DNA of 64,000 nt from positions 1-64,000 of the IMG/VR virus record IMGVR_UViG_3300042294_004068, one strand, 5' to 3'. Below the pieces are notes generated by a model that worked only from the letters and a program-made list of their open reading frames with translations, ran no database searches and was not told where the DNA came from. Shown here piece after piece: positions 15,140 through 23,331 of this stretch (positions are counted from its first letter, which is position 1; each line of letters opens with the position of its first letter). The stretch comes from a virus. Made by a program: the position numbers and the translations under genes.

Positions 15140-15344
15140 AACAACACAAATAATAAAGCTTGAAGACAAACCTCTAGAGTATGTAACTCTTCGAGAGCAG
15201 TGTGACTCCTGCGGTCATCAAGCTTATTATCGAATCACTTTTGAAGCAGGTCATCTATTTTTCTGTAGGCATCACTACATGAAGCAAGAAGACAACTTCT
15301 TTGAAAAGGCTTTAGATATTGTTGATGAGTCTGAATTACTTTGA
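15132..15344 (+). CDS. DUF7455-like small zinc protein (70 aa)
   Basis: CDSCGHQAYYRI near residue 24 and FFCRHHYMKQE near residue 43 resemble the DUF7455 type of actinobacterial proteins (CDRCGAQAYVR and FCGHH). A short metal-binding protein of unknown role, overlapping the DUF3039 gene, as these two types often sit together in actinobacterial genomes. It ends tail to tail with speD. Confidence 0.75.
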   Translation: MSETTQIIKLEDKPLEYVTLREQCDSCGHQAYYRITFEAGHLFFCRHHYMKQEDNFFEKALDIVDESELL

Positions 15345-15722
15345 AGGCTTTGTAAAGTCTTCGATAGTAAATCCGTCAGTTCTTTCAAGAACTACATAGG
15401 TATAGTCAAACAAACTTAAGTTAGTTTCAAGATTATCTAGTACCTGCTTTACAGGAAGCTCTCCACAAGTGTACAAATCGAACTGGACTTTTGAAGGCTT
15501 GTCCTCGTCCCAAATGTGCATTGCAATGTGAGAAGTTTCAATCATAACTACTGCGGTTAACCCGCGATTACCTTCAGCAGTTACGTATGAAGCGTAAGGT
15601 CCTTGAATGACCTTCATGTCAATTGATTCAACTAGATTGCGCATCCAGTCAATAACAACTTGTTCATCAGTCGGGGGATTTAGTGTCCAACCGTTCACTA
15701 GCAAATGATTGTGTAAAGGCAT
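15336..15722 (-). CDS. speD: S-adenosylmethionine decarboxylase-like proenzyme (SpeD)
   Basis: The 128-residue protein matches the class 1B AdoMetDC fold. The self-cleavage segment ETSHIAMHIWDE carries Ser64 as the pyruvoyl precursor and His69, and DLYTCGE carries the proton-donor Cys86. This gives decarboxylated AdoMet for spermidine synthesis. Phage SpeD homologues can be neofunctionalised to other pyruvoyl decarboxylases, so the substrate should not be assumed. It lies alone on the minus strand with an SD-like AGAGAGG before its ATG. Confidence 0.85.
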   Translation of the reverse strand: MPLHNHLLVNGWTLNPPTDEQVVIDWMRNLVESIDMKVIQGPYASYVTAEGNRGLTAVVMIETSHIAMHIWDEDKPSKVQFDLYTCGELPVKQVLDNLETNLSLFDYTYVVLERTDGFTIEDFTKPSK

Positions 15723-15778
15723 ATCTTTACCTCTCTTCGTAATTTGTCTTACCTTACAGTTTAGTAGAATAGTACTTT

Positions 15779-16264
15779 ATGATTAAAAAGTGGTGGAAAC
15801 TCACCGTGTTTCCTTTGTTTATTGTATTATTTCTTACTAGTTCTAGCATAGTCTCAGCAAAAGAAAGTGTTCATTGGAAGACTCAAAAAACCCAATGGAT
15901 AAAAGCTAATTCATGGAAGACTCTTGATTTTGATGGAAAAACATCAATTAGCAAGATAAGTAAAAGCAGAGCACTTTATTGCACACAAGTGGGGCTAAAA
16001 TTTCCCGCAAAGAAACCCGATTATATTAAAGTCAGATTTGCCAGAGTTCTCCCCAATGGAAGCTTAGATACAACTGCAACTAATACATGGGTATTAGGTA
16101 AGAAAGCACCAGAGACATGGCATGGCTCAATATGTTGGGCGATTAGCACAGAGCACCCAGTAAAGGTGCAAATCAAAATAAAAGGTAAGGGGAGTTACGA
16201 ATCCCACTTACGGCAGTTTAAAGCGTGGAGTCCGAACTCTGATCTTCCTCAGATGCTGGAGTAG
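15779..16264 (+). CDS. Secreted protein of unknown function (161 aa)
   Basis: A clear Sec signal peptide occupies residues 1-27 (KK, hydrophobic core, then SIVSA). The mature part is beta-rich with two Cys (about residues 67 and 118) that may form a disulphide. The ATG at 15779 lies eight bases after TAGAAT, so leaderless or near-leaderless initiation is likely. The family is unknown. Phage export of a soluble protein suggests action at the host surface. Confidence 0.7.
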   Translation: MIKKWWKLTVFPLFIVLFLTSSSIVSAKESVHWKTQKTQWIKANSWKTLDFDGKTSISKISKSRALYCTQVGLKFPAKKPDYIKVRFARVLPNGSLDTTATNTWVLGKKAPETWHGSICWAISTEHPVKVQIKIKGKGSYESHLRQFKAWSPNSDLPQMLE

Positions 16265-16493
16265 TTTCTAGAACCTCTTCTGCTTCTTTCATGTCATGGC
16301 GGGTAAGACCAAGGTCATAGGTCTGCTCACCCTCGTCAGCCTCGCGTACGACAGTAAAGCCACCGTCACGCCATACAACAGTTGGGACAGGCATAATGTC
16401 CTTGCATGCGCCATCGACCATGCAGTCTTGAATGTGGTTAGCAAACACACGGGCATTATTTGGGTAGCTGTGATAGCCGCAGATACATTTCAT
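16218..16493 (-). CDS. Zinc-knuckle hypothetical protein (91 aa)
   Basis: The N-terminus has MKCICGYHSYPNNA and later HIQDC, consistent with a C2HC-type zinc site; the remainder is acidic. It overlaps the 3' end of the convergent secreted-protein gene. TAGAAT lies six bases before its ATG, inside the end of the upstream gene. Confidence 0.65.
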   Translation of the reverse strand: MKCICGYHSYPNNARVFANHIQDCMVDGACKDIMPVPTVVWRDGGFTVVREADEGEQTYDLGLTRHDMKEAEEVLETTPASEEDQSSDSTL

Positions 16494-16497
16494 AGTT

Positions 16498-16818
16498 TTA
16501 TTCTACATCCAATCCCTTGGCCTTACGGCCCGCTCTGGTCTTAACTTTATTATGAACCCGACGGATTTTATCAACATGGAAGGACCTTAATGTCTTATAA
16601 CCTGCTGGCCCTCCCACCACATCTACCCACTCAGAACCAGTTTTTGGGTTCAAGACGTGCTTTATGAAATTGAATCTGCCTCGCTCTCCTTTGATGGAAA
16701 GCTCTGACCCTTGCTTGACATGTCTTCCATGGATGACTATCTCGCTCGAAGTAATCCAATGAGCAGTCGGGTTAGGCGTTGGATTAGAAGGTTCAGTCGT
16801 TTTTTTCCTGCGTCCCAT
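16498..16818 (-). CDS. Conserved actinophage-type hypothetical protein (106 aa)
   Basis: A basic protein with a Pro/Thr-rich start, then a compact beta-rich segment around GERGRFNFIKHVLNP, EWVDVVGG and RSFHVDKIRRVH. Similar proteins are frequent among actinophage hypotheticals. The function is unknown. It has the best leaderless promoter in the window: TTGACT, 17 bases, TATGAT, six bases, ATG. Confidence 0.7.
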   Translation of the reverse strand: MGRRKKTTEPSNPTPNPTAHWITSSEIVIHGRHVKQGSELSIKGERGRFNFIKHVLNPKTGSEWVDVVGGPAGYKTLRSFHVDKIRRVHNKVKTRAGRKAKGLDVE

Positions 16819-16824
16819 TTTGTT

Positions 16825-16853
16825 ATCATACCTTCTTCCTCTACTAAAGTCAA
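16825..16853 (-). promoter_or_regulatory. Complete leaderless promoter for the 16498-16818 gene
   Basis: On the minus strand TTGACT (16853-16848), a 17-base spacer, TATGAT (16830-16825), then six bases to the ATG at 16818. It is divergent from the plus-strand promoter at 16869. Confidence 0.65.
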
Positions 16854-16868
16854 ATTCCTTTATTACTT

Positions 16869-16874
16869 TATACT
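16869..16874 (+). promoter_or_regulatory. -10 box of leaderless promoter
   Basis: TATACT ends exactly six bases before the ATG at 16881, with no SD. The promoter is divergent from that at 16825-16853. Confidence 0.55.
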
Positions 16875-16880
16875 TTAATA

Positions 16881-18137
16881 ATGGCTACAACACCAAACAA
16901 CAATGTTTCTAAACCTTCTCGCGATCAAATCAACGCGTTTCGTTCAGACATGTTTGGACGTACCAAGGTCTCTGATGCTTTTACTTTATTTGACGCCTCC
17001 CACAGATACAGTCAAAACGGAGATTTTAGCGACGTAACCTCTGGTACCGCTTCAGCAACTCACATCCCAGAACAAAGCACAGCTGCTTTGACTGTTGGAA
17101 CTGCTTCTGGTGACAAGCTTTATAGAGAAACAAAAAAGGTTTTTTCATACCAACCAGGTAAATCATTACAGGTTTTGCAGACTTTTGTTTTTGCTCCAGC
17201 TAAAACAAATCTTCGTCAAAGAGCAGGATACTTTTCAGTCCACAATGGTTTTTATTTAGAGCTTGATGGAACAACCGTTAACTTTGTAAGACGTTCTTAT
17301 GCAAGTGGCAATGTTGTCGAAGTTCGAGTCCCTCAATCTGAATGGAATCTAGACAAACTTGATGGCACTGGTCCTTCAGATGTACTTCTTGACTTAAGTA
17401 AGGCACAGATTCTTTGGTCTGAGTATGAGTGGCTTGGTGTAGGTTCAGTTCGTCTTGGTTTTGCTATTGACGGTATTTTTATTGAGGCTCACCAGTTCAA
17501 CCACGCAAACAACATAGACACGGTTTATATGACTACCGCTTCACTTCCCTGCAGATATGAAATTGAAAATACAGGGACTACTGCTTCATCAAGCACAATG
17601 AAGCAAATCTGTATTTCAGTTATTTCTAACGGTGGGTATCAAAAGCAGTCAATCTCTTGGACAGCATCTCGTACTACAGCTGTTTCAGTTGGAACTACTT
17701 ATTACCCACTTGTAGCAATAAGACTTGCAGCTGGTCGAGAAGACTCCGTTATTCTCCCAGCTAACTTTGCTGCACTTCCATCAACTGATGGAAACTTTGT
17801 TATTTCTCTTATTAGAAATCCAGCCTCAATAACTGGGGGAACTTGGTCAACCCATTCAAACGACAATATTGAATATAATAACTCAGCAACTTCTATGAGT
17901 GGCGGAACTGTTGTGGGTGAGTATTTCTTAGCTGGCGGTTCTGGTCCAGGTAACTCAGGGAAGAGTGCTGCAGTTGGTCTTGACATCAATGGGCTAGCAA
18001 ACTTTGCTTTGCAACTTGGAAGAACTAATGCATCAAGCGTTGGCGGCCCAGTAAGTGATGTTTATGTTGTAGCAGCAAAAACTCTTTCAGGGACTGGAAG
18101 CGTTGTCGGTTCAATTTCTTGGTTTGACTTACTCTAA
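16881..18137 (+). CDS. Orphan tail or virion structural-type protein (418 aa)
   Basis: Residues about 90-230 are clearly homologous to the C-terminal part of the 57786-63890 tail protein. Shared landmarks are QPGKSLQ versus QSGKGIQ, VPQSEWNLD versus VPQSQWNID, GVGSVRLGF versus GAGKIRFGF, and LPCRYEIEN versus LPARYEVVT. It is therefore probably a virion or tail-fibre component. Unlike the tail array it stands alone, 27 kb away, under a leaderless promoter. It could be an alternative receptor-binding module. Confidence 0.7.
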   Translation: MATTPNNNVSKPSRDQINAFRSDMFGRTKVSDAFTLFDASHRYSQNGDFSDVTSGTASATHIPEQSTAALTVGTASGDKLYRETKKVFSYQPGKSLQVLQTFVFAPAKTNLRQRAGYFSVHNGFYLELDGTTVNFVRRSYASGNVVEVRVPQSEWNLDKLDGTGPSDVLLDLSKAQILWSEYEWLGVGSVRLGFAIDGIFIEAHQFNHANNIDTVYMTTASLPCRYEIENTGTTASSSTMKQICISVISNGGYQKQSISWTASRTTAVSVGTTYYPLVAIRLAAGREDSVILPANFAALPSTDGNFVISLIRNPASITGGTWSTHSNDNIEYNNSATSMSGGTVVGEYFLAGGSGPGNSGKSAAVGLDINGLANFALQLGRTNASSVGGPVSDVYVVAAKTLSGTGSVVGSISWFDLL

Positions 18138-18143
18138 ATAACC

Positions 18144-18172
18144 TGGACTTTTTTCACTTTCTCTGATAGCGT
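18144..18172 (+). promoter_or_regulatory. Possible leaderless promoter
   Basis: TGGACT (18144-18149), 17 bases, TAGCGT (18167-18172), then six bases to the ATG at 18179. Both hexamers are imperfect, but the spacings are exact. Confidence 0.4.
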
Positions 18173-18178
18173 CGAGCT

Positions 18179-19258
18179 ATGGAGAGTTGGCAAAAGCTAC
18201 TGAGGTCAGACACCCCTCTAACCTCTTATGTAGAGATGGACAGTCTTACGCGGGACTTGGTCCGTCCCTTCGATTACGAAACAGACGGTATTTCAACCTT
18301 TCACCCGTTTGTTCTTCCAGAACTTCCTAGTGAGTTTAACCTTGGCGTAATCGTTGGTGCCTCTGGGACAGGTAAGTCAACTCTCCTCCAATCTTTTGGA
18401 AATCCAGTAGTCACAAAATGGGACTCAACTAAATCAATTGCTTCACACTTTAAAGACCCAGTAGATGCAAATGAAAGACTTTCGGCTGCTGGATTAATGT
18501 CAGTACCTGAGTGGGTTAAGCCTTACAACGTTTTGTCGAATGGTCAGAAGTTTCGAGCTGACTTAGCAATATCTTTGCAAAGTGGTGCTGTCATTGACGA
18601 GTACACCTCAGTAGTAGATAGAAACGTAGCCAAGGCTGCTTCAACATCAATGTCTAAATACATCCGTCGCAACAACATAAAAGGAGTCGTACTGGCTACA
18701 GTCCACCGCGACATCCTTGAGTTCCTTGAGCCAGATTGGGTCATAGACACCGACCGCGGCGAGTGGACCTCAGGAAGGTATCTTCAACGACCTGAACTGG
18801 TTCTCGACATTTACCCTGCCCACAACAGCGTTTGGAGCTACTTCGCTTCGCACCACTATCTCTCGCAGCAACTCAATAAAGCCTCACACAGCTACGTGGC
18901 TATCTGGGAACAACAGTTAGTTGGTTACGTAGCATCCATGACTTACCCTTCAGGTACCGTACAAAATGCATGGCGTGAACATCGCTTAGTTGTACATCCT
19001 GATTATCAAGGACTTGGTTTTGGACCAAAGATTTCTGAAGCAGTTGCTCAACATTACTTAAGCAATAATAAAAGATATTTTTCTAAGACTTCTCATCCTC
19101 GTTTAGGAGAATATAGAGACACTTCTCCATTATGGAAACCAACTTCAAAAAATCACATGAAGCGTTCAGATGGACGTATACATCGTGAAAACATGCGGTG
19201 GGAATTAAATCCAAATCGATGGTCTTATTCTCACGAATACATTGGAAAAAATGACTAA
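18179..19258 (+). CDS. ABC-type ATPase fused to GNAT acetyltransferase
   Basis: The 359-residue protein joins two domains. Residues about 50-200 form an ABC-family ATPase. It has Walker A GASGTGKST (near 59), signature-like LSNGQ (near 119), Walker B VIDEYTS (near 137) and switch His in ATVHRD. Residues about 210-330 form a GNAT domain with LVVHPDYQGLGFGPKISE near 270, the acetyl-CoA site. It has no membrane segment, so it is not a transporter. ATP-driven modification of a protein or nucleic acid is one possibility. The next gene overlaps its stop. Confidence 0.85.
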   Translation: MESWQKLLRSDTPLTSYVEMDSLTRDLVRPFDYETDGISTFHPFVLPELPSEFNLGVIVGASGTGKSTLLQSFGNPVVTKWDSTKSIASHFKDPVDANERLSAAGLMSVPEWVKPYNVLSNGQKFRADLAISLQSGAVIDEYTSVVDRNVAKAASTSMSKYIRRNNIKGVVLATVHRDILEFLEPDWVIDTDRGEWTSGRYLQRPELVLDIYPAHNSVWSYFASHHYLSQQLNKASHSYVAIWEQQLVGYVASMTYPSGTVQNAWREHRLVVHPDYQGLGFGPKISEAVAQHYLSNNKRYFSKTSHPRLGEYRDTSPLWKPTSKNHMKRSDGRIHRENMRWELNPNRWSYSHEYIGKND

Positions 19259-19577
19259 TCTGTTACAGGTCTACACTGACTATATGAGCGATATGAACTC
19301 TCCTGACTCTCCGCAGGAAGAGCCAAAAAAGGACTCTGTTGATTTTAATCAACTAGAGATTGAGCTTGGCATGTCTTCTTTGGACGAAGATGCAGCTCAA
19401 ATGCATGAACTTTTTAAGTCTCTAGTTAAGGCAGGATTTAGAGAGCGTCAAGCTCTTCGCCTCGTTGCTCTAATTATCACCGAGCATGATGTTTTAGATG
19501 AAGCAATAGTTTTTCAGTCAGACATTGATTTTGATGACTCTGATGAGTCAGAGATAGATTTCGACGAAGAAGAGTAG
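19251..19577 (+). CDS. Acidic hypothetical protein (108 aa)
   Basis: Unrecognised, strongly acidic, with a C-terminal Asp/Glu/Ser tract. It has a helical core containing AGFRERQALRLVALIITEHD. The ATG at 19251 overlaps the stop of the ABC-GNAT gene, indicating coupling and a possible functional link. Confidence 0.65.
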   Translation: MTNLLQVYTDYMSDMNSPDSPQEEPKKDSVDFNQLEIELGMSSLDEDAAQMHELFKSLVKAGFRERQALRLVALIITEHDVLDEAIVFQSDIDFDDSDESEIDFDEEE

Positions 19578-19579
19578 TC

Positions 19580-19921
19580 GTGGAAGAGCAAGATCAAGAT
19601 AGGTTTGACTATCTCTTCGAACTCCTCCTTGAGATGGGTGCTGTAGAGTTTTATGGCATATCACCTGATACAGGTGAAGCGGTCTACAAGATAACTGATG
19701 TTTGCGAAGAGCTATTCCCTGAGCTTTGGAACATGCAAGTACAGCATGTAGGAGAAACCGCCAATGCCCTATGGCAAAAAGGCTTAGTTGAAATAAACCT
19801 TACAGTCTCAGGTGAGACAGTTTATTTTAGAGAGCATAACTATAATAAATATCTAGAATTAAAAGATTCCCTGTCAGTAGAGGAAAAATCTTTTATTCAA
19901 GTTTTTCTTGACGATATGTAA
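19580..19921 (+). CDS. Hypothetical winged-helix-like protein (113 aa)
   Basis: Unrecognised. The pattern of helices followed by a GLVEINLTVSGETVYF hairpin is reminiscent of a winged helix. GTG start two bases after the upstream stop. Part of the cotranscribed 18179-20193 group. Confidence 0.6.
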   Translation: MEEQDQDRFDYLFELLLEMGAVEFYGISPDTGEAVYKITDVCEELFPELWNMQVQHVGETANALWQKGLVEINLTVSGETVYFREHNYNKYLELKDSLSVEEKSFIQVFLDDM

Positions 19922-19953
19922 TACTATGGTTCATATCCGAGTAGGAGGTAGAA

Positions 19954-20193
19954 ATGGCTTACGCAAGATTTTTTTCTGATGATGTTTATGTATATGCACA
20001 TTCATCAGGCGGAGTAGTCTGTCAAATGTGCAGCTTCGGTGACATGATTGAAACTTTTTATAAAGCTGAATCAACTCAAGAAATGATTGACCACCTCAAG
20101 GCTCATCAAAAAAAGGGTGACTCTATGCCTTCAAATATTTTTGACATGCTTTGGGCAGATGACGCTGAAAACTACCCAACTAAAAAGAATTAG
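19954..20193 (+). CDS. Conserved small phage protein (79 aa)
   Basis: The layout DVYVYAHSSGGVVCQMC, then STQEMIDHLKAHQKKGD, resembles a small conserved actinophage family. A strong AGGAGGT SD precedes its ATG. The two Cys may form part of a metal site. It ends tail to tail with the next minus-strand gene. Confidence 0.65.
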   Translation: MAYARFFSDDVYVYAHSSGGVVCQMCSFGDMIETFYKAESTQEMIDHLKAHQKKGDSMPSNIFDMLWADDAENYPTKKN

Positions 20194-20600
20194 AAGTTTT
20201 TTACGTCTCTTAAACTTCTCATAGTTTCTTCTATATGAGGCGGAAGATTAGTTGGAATAATTGTATTGTTTTCGTAATTTTCATCTTTTCTTGGAGTCAT
20301 AATGACTGTCTTACCTGCATCGTTTGAGTATGCCCGAGGATTTCTTTTGTTTCTCCAGATTTCTGGACCAACTTCTTCCCATTCAGCTGGGTGAGCAGTT
20401 AGAGGTTTTAAGTTGTCGTGCCTCATAAGCTTTTCTAAAATTTCTGGTGTGAAATAAATAGTGTCTTGGTTGTGGGAAAATTCTGTAAAGACGTCTAACA
20501 CCTTTAAGTAAAACTCTTTGTAAATTGGCTGTTCGTCAACAATATCAAGCTCAGTCTTGGCATGACGCATCCATTCTTCTTTGCTGTATTCAAATGCCAT
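20190..20600 (-). CDS. Hypothetical protein (136 aa)
   Basis: Unrecognised. Helical N-terminus (FEYSKEEWMRHAKTELDIV) and charged remainder. The ATG overlaps the 3' end of the pyruvyl transferase-like gene by 11 bases, so the two form one leftward transcription unit. Confidence 0.65.
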   Translation of the reverse strand: MAFEYSKEEWMRHAKTELDIVDEQPIYKEFYLKVLDVFTEFSHNQDTIYFTPEILEKLMRHDNLKPLTAHPAEWEEVGPEIWRNKRNPRAYSNDAGKTVIMTPRKDENYENNTIIPTNLPPHIEETMRSLRDVKNF

Positions 20601-21321
20601 CGTTATTTCTATTCCTTACGTTGTCGTTGTACCACTGTCTGCCTTCGACAATACTATTGACGAATACAGGCTCACCTAAGTCTACCGAAGCAAACCAGTC
20701 ATACCACTTAGGCAGACAGTCTATGTATGGCCCATCTAGTAAAGCAAAAGGCACCCCATAGGCATGTGCAGTCATAGCAGCATGCATAGAGCCAGCTAGT
20801 ACAAATCTTGCACCAGAAATCTTGTGAACTATACGTATAGTGTCGTCAAGAGTTTCAACTACTGCACTATAAATTTCATCTGCTCCATACTCATGAGCAG
20901 TAAATTCATTATATTCAGACGGGTCTTTTAGATGGCGCATTACAAATGCCAAACCATTAGGTTGAGCTTTTGTCAGTAGTTCAGGAAGAACATAGGCAGG
21001 GTCTCTTGTAAATTCAACATCTATCCCATGTCTTGCTAACTCAGCTTGAGTGTTTGGGCCACGCACAGTCCTAAACTCACAGAGCTCAACAAGACTGCTA
21101 TCTAACTCTTCGCCTCTCCACCCACATGTAATAAAAACTGGTTTTAATCCAAGTCTTAAAGTTTCTTCTATTATTTCATTACATATAACGCTTCCCAAAG
21201 GGAAGTACATGTGGTCTTGGTTTTCTGCCCACATTTTATAAATAGAGGGTGGCGTTATTAACTCAGCCAGCGCATCGCCATAGTTCCTGACAACGCCATC
21301 CATCTTCCACTCGTATATCAC
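20590..21321 (-). CDS. Polysaccharide pyruvyl transferase-like protein
   Basis: The 243-residue protein has NYGDALAELIT near its start, the RGPNTQAEL motif near residue 84 and AFVMRHLKD near residue 125. GARFVLAGSMHAAMTAHAYG lies near residue 172. This series is typical of polysaccharide pyruvyl transferases (CsaB or WcaK type), which add ketal pyruvate to cell-wall glycans. The length is slightly short. A GTG start is used (21321). A role in altering surface glycans or superinfection is plausible. Confidence 0.75.
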   Translation of the reverse strand: MIYEWKMDGVVRNYGDALAELITPPSIYKMWAENQDHMYFPLGSVICNEIIEETLRLGLKPVFITCGWRGEELDSSLVELCEFRTVRGPNTQAELARHGIDVEFTRDPAYVLPELLTKAQPNGLAFVMRHLKDPSEYNEFTAHEYGADEIYSAVVETLDDTIRIVHKISGARFVLAGSMHAAMTAHAYGVPFALLDGPYIDCLPKWYDWFASVDLGEPVFVNSIVEGRQWYNDNVRNRNNDGI

Positions 21322-21378
21322 CCAACAACCCTACCCTCTCCCCCTCACCTTTATTTCTCGCAACGCCGATGCTTTTAA

Positions 21379-21398
21379 CGGAAAGGAAGCCCGGAAAA
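21379..21398 (+). repeat. Copy 1 of a 20-bp upstream element
   Basis: A divergent copy of the element CGGAACGGGAGCCCGGAAAA, here with AAGGAA in place of ACGGGA. It is seven bases before the TTG at 21406. Confidence 0.7.
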
Positions 21399-21405
21399 TC
21401 CAATT

Positions 21406-22176
21406 TTGAACTATGATAAATACATGGCTAAAGACAACAGCGACGAGATAGTCGTATATTGGGGACCAATTTTTGAAATTTACCCTGATACTTACATCGA
21501 CTGGAATATTTTTTATCAAGACCCAATAGAGGTCTTGCCAGAGTTTAAAAAACAAAAAGACAAAGGTGCTAAGCAAGAAAGTCTTATCTATTGCCCAGCT
21601 TTTAACTCCAACTACAAAAATACTTTTATGATAAATAATGTAACAGATAGTAAGTTTGTTTACAACAATCAGGAGGGTATGTGGGAGATACCAAATAAGT
21701 ATCAAATTCATCCAGCTAAATCTAAAGTTAGAACTCCATACATTGTAAATAGGCATCCATTGATGCTTTCAATGGCTTGGCTATTTGTTGCAGAAGAGAG
21801 CCTTGAGATGGAGATGATTGCCCCCTACCTACACAGAACCGAAGCTTCCAAGTATGGAGTTATTGGAACAGGTAAGTTTGACATTGGTAAGTGGTTTAGA
21901 CCAGTTCACGCAGAGTACCTACTGTGGGAAGGTGTAGAACACATGCACATTTCTGAAGGCGAGCCTATGTTTTATGTCAGGTTTAACACAGACAAAAAAG
22001 TTGTTTTAAAAAGATTTGTCAACAATGAAGAGATTTTTAAGCGTACTGTTTCTATAGTAGAAACTAAATATATTTTTGGTAAATTTCCTCCTTTAGAAAG
22101 ACTTTACGACTATTTTGCTAAAACAAGAACAAAAGATGTAATGCTAAAAGCCATCAAAGAGTCTGTGATTGATTAA
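21406..22176 (+). CDS. Uncharacterised protein, distant third member of the halogenase-operon family (256 aa)
   Basis: No known family is recognised. Its order of landmarks parallels the 11683 and 24328 proteins. CPAFNSNYKNTF corresponds to CVPFFDSMISGY, MEMIAPYLHR to VLITHPFNR, and ISEGEPMFYVRFNTDKK to IPAGTPIYQIFPFKRD. The start is TTG 21406 or ATG 21424; upstream lies the 20-bp repeat. Its stop overlaps the cytidylyltransferase start. Confidence 0.65.
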   Translation: MNYDKYMAKDNSDEIVVYWGPIFEIYPDTYIDWNIFYQDPIEVLPEFKKQKDKGAKQESLIYCPAFNSNYKNTFMINNVTDSKFVYNNQEGMWEIPNKYQIHPAKSKVRTPYIVNRHPLMLSMAWLFVAEESLEMEMIAPYLHRTEASKYGVIGTGKFDIGKWFRPVHAEYLLWEGVEHMHISEGEPMFYVRFNTDKKVVLKRFVNNEEIFKRTVSIVETKYIFGKFPPLERLYDYFAKTRTKDVMLKAIKESVID

Positions 22177-22628
22177 TGGAATCTTCAGCGCTTATTGAAC
22201 TTGAGAGGATGTTCAAGCAGAACAAAGTTGGATTTACTGCCTCATGCTTTGACTTACTTCATGCAGGGCACATTTTGATGCTTGAAGAGGCAAAAACCGT
22301 CTGCGATCACTTAATAGTTGCCCTGCAGACTGACCCAAGTATTGATAGACCCGAAAAGCGCAAGCCAATCCAATCTTTAATTGAGCGTCAGATTCAGTTA
22401 AAAGCAGTTAGTTATGTAGATGAGATTGTTGTTTATGAGACCGAGGAAGACCTACTCAACCTATTAAAAACCCTGCCTATTGATGTTCGTATCATCGGGG
22501 AGGACTACGCAGGTAAAGACTTCACAGGACGCGACTGGTGCGCAACTCACGGTATAGAAATTTATTACAATAGTAGGAAGCACGAATACTCTTCAACGGA
22601 GTTGATAGAGCGTATCCGAAAGGGTTGA
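22176..22628 (+). CDS. Cytidylyltransferase-like nucleotidyltransferase
   Basis: A 150-residue protein with GFTASCFDLLHAGHI (HxGH nucleotide-binding motif near residue 30) and a C-terminal STELIERI motif. These belong to the glycerol-3-phosphate cytidylyltransferase (TagD) and HldE-C type superfamily. It would activate a phosphorylated alcohol or sugar with CTP or ATP for glycan or teichoic-type synthesis. The substrate is not determinable. Start coupled to the preceding stop. Confidence 0.85.
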   Translation: MESSALIELERMFKQNKVGFTASCFDLLHAGHILMLEEAKTVCDHLIVALQTDPSIDRPEKRKPIQSLIERQIQLKAVSYVDEIVVYETEEDLLNLLKTLPIDVRIIGEDYAGKDFTGRDWCATHGIEIYYNSRKHEYSSTELIERIRKG

Positions 22629-22629
22629 A

Positions 22630-22845
22630 ATGAATTACAGAAGTATTGAAGCTGGCTCAATAGCTCAAGGGTGGGGAAGTTTTACTGCTCCAGCTTTAGA
22701 TGACGCTGTAACTCTATCTATTACTACTAAGTGTCCAGAAAAGTGGCTTCTTGTTGATAGAGAGACTGGACAGGTCTACCAAGGTTCTTCTGAAGTAAAT
22801 CCTTACATGTCTTCACAATACTTGTGGAAACCGATAGACTCTTAG
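22630..22845 (+). CDS. Hypothetical protein (71 aa)
   Basis: Unrecognised. Beta-rich, with DRETGQVYQGSS and WKPID segments. It begins two bases after the cytidylyltransferase stop, with an AAAGGG SD. Confidence 0.6.
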   Translation: MNYRSIEAGSIAQGWGSFTAPALDDAVTLSITTKCPEKWLLVDRETGQVYQGSSEVNPYMSSQYLWKPIDS

Positions 22846-22869
22846 TCTAAACCGATATAGAAAGACAGA

Positions 22870-23331
22870 ATGAGAAAAGTTGTAGTAGGTATTGCTTTAA
22901 TTGTTTTATCACTTGGAACTCTTGTTTTTACTCAGCAATCAAAAGCAGATTGCGCAGAACTTTACATAGACTATGGCCCGCTTAACGGTGGTGCAAAAAC
23001 AACTCAGTGCATTCCTGTAGAGGGAGAGATACCAGCTCTTGAGTTTTTAAAGCTTGCTAACGTTGATATCGAAGGCACTCAAAAGTATGGAAATGCTGTT
23101 GTTTGCCGAGTCAATAACTATCCAGACAGCTCTATGGAAACTTGTGAAAGTATGCCACCAGAGAAAGCGTACTGGGCAGTTTTGTATAAAGAGCATGACC
23201 ATTTCTTAAATCCATTTGATTTAGTTGGTGAATGGGGATGGGCTCAAACAGGTATTGACCAAATCCCAATTCATAATGGGGATGGGATTGCTCTTGTGTT
23301 TGCTAACAATGGAGAGGTTAAATTCCCGTGA
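22870..23331 (+). CDS. Secreted DUF4430-like (transcobalamin-like) protein
   Basis: Signal peptide at residues 1-26 (cleavage near SKA). The mature part has paired Cys residues and YWAVLYKEHD followed by IHNGDGIALVF. This pattern resembles DUF4430, the fold shared with the C-terminal domain of transcobalamin and intrinsic factor. A corrinoid-binding role is attractive because the cobalamin adenosyltransferase lies two genes downstream. The remote similarity and the absence of a lipobox leave this uncertain. Confidence 0.6.
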   Translation: MRKVVVGIALIVLSLGTLVFTQQSKADCAELYIDYGPLNGGAKTTQCIPVEGEIPALEFLKLANVDIEGTQKYGNAVVCRVNNYPDSSMETCESMPPEKAYWAVLYKEHDHFLNPFDLVGEWGWAQTGIDQIPIHNGDGIALVFANNGEVKFP

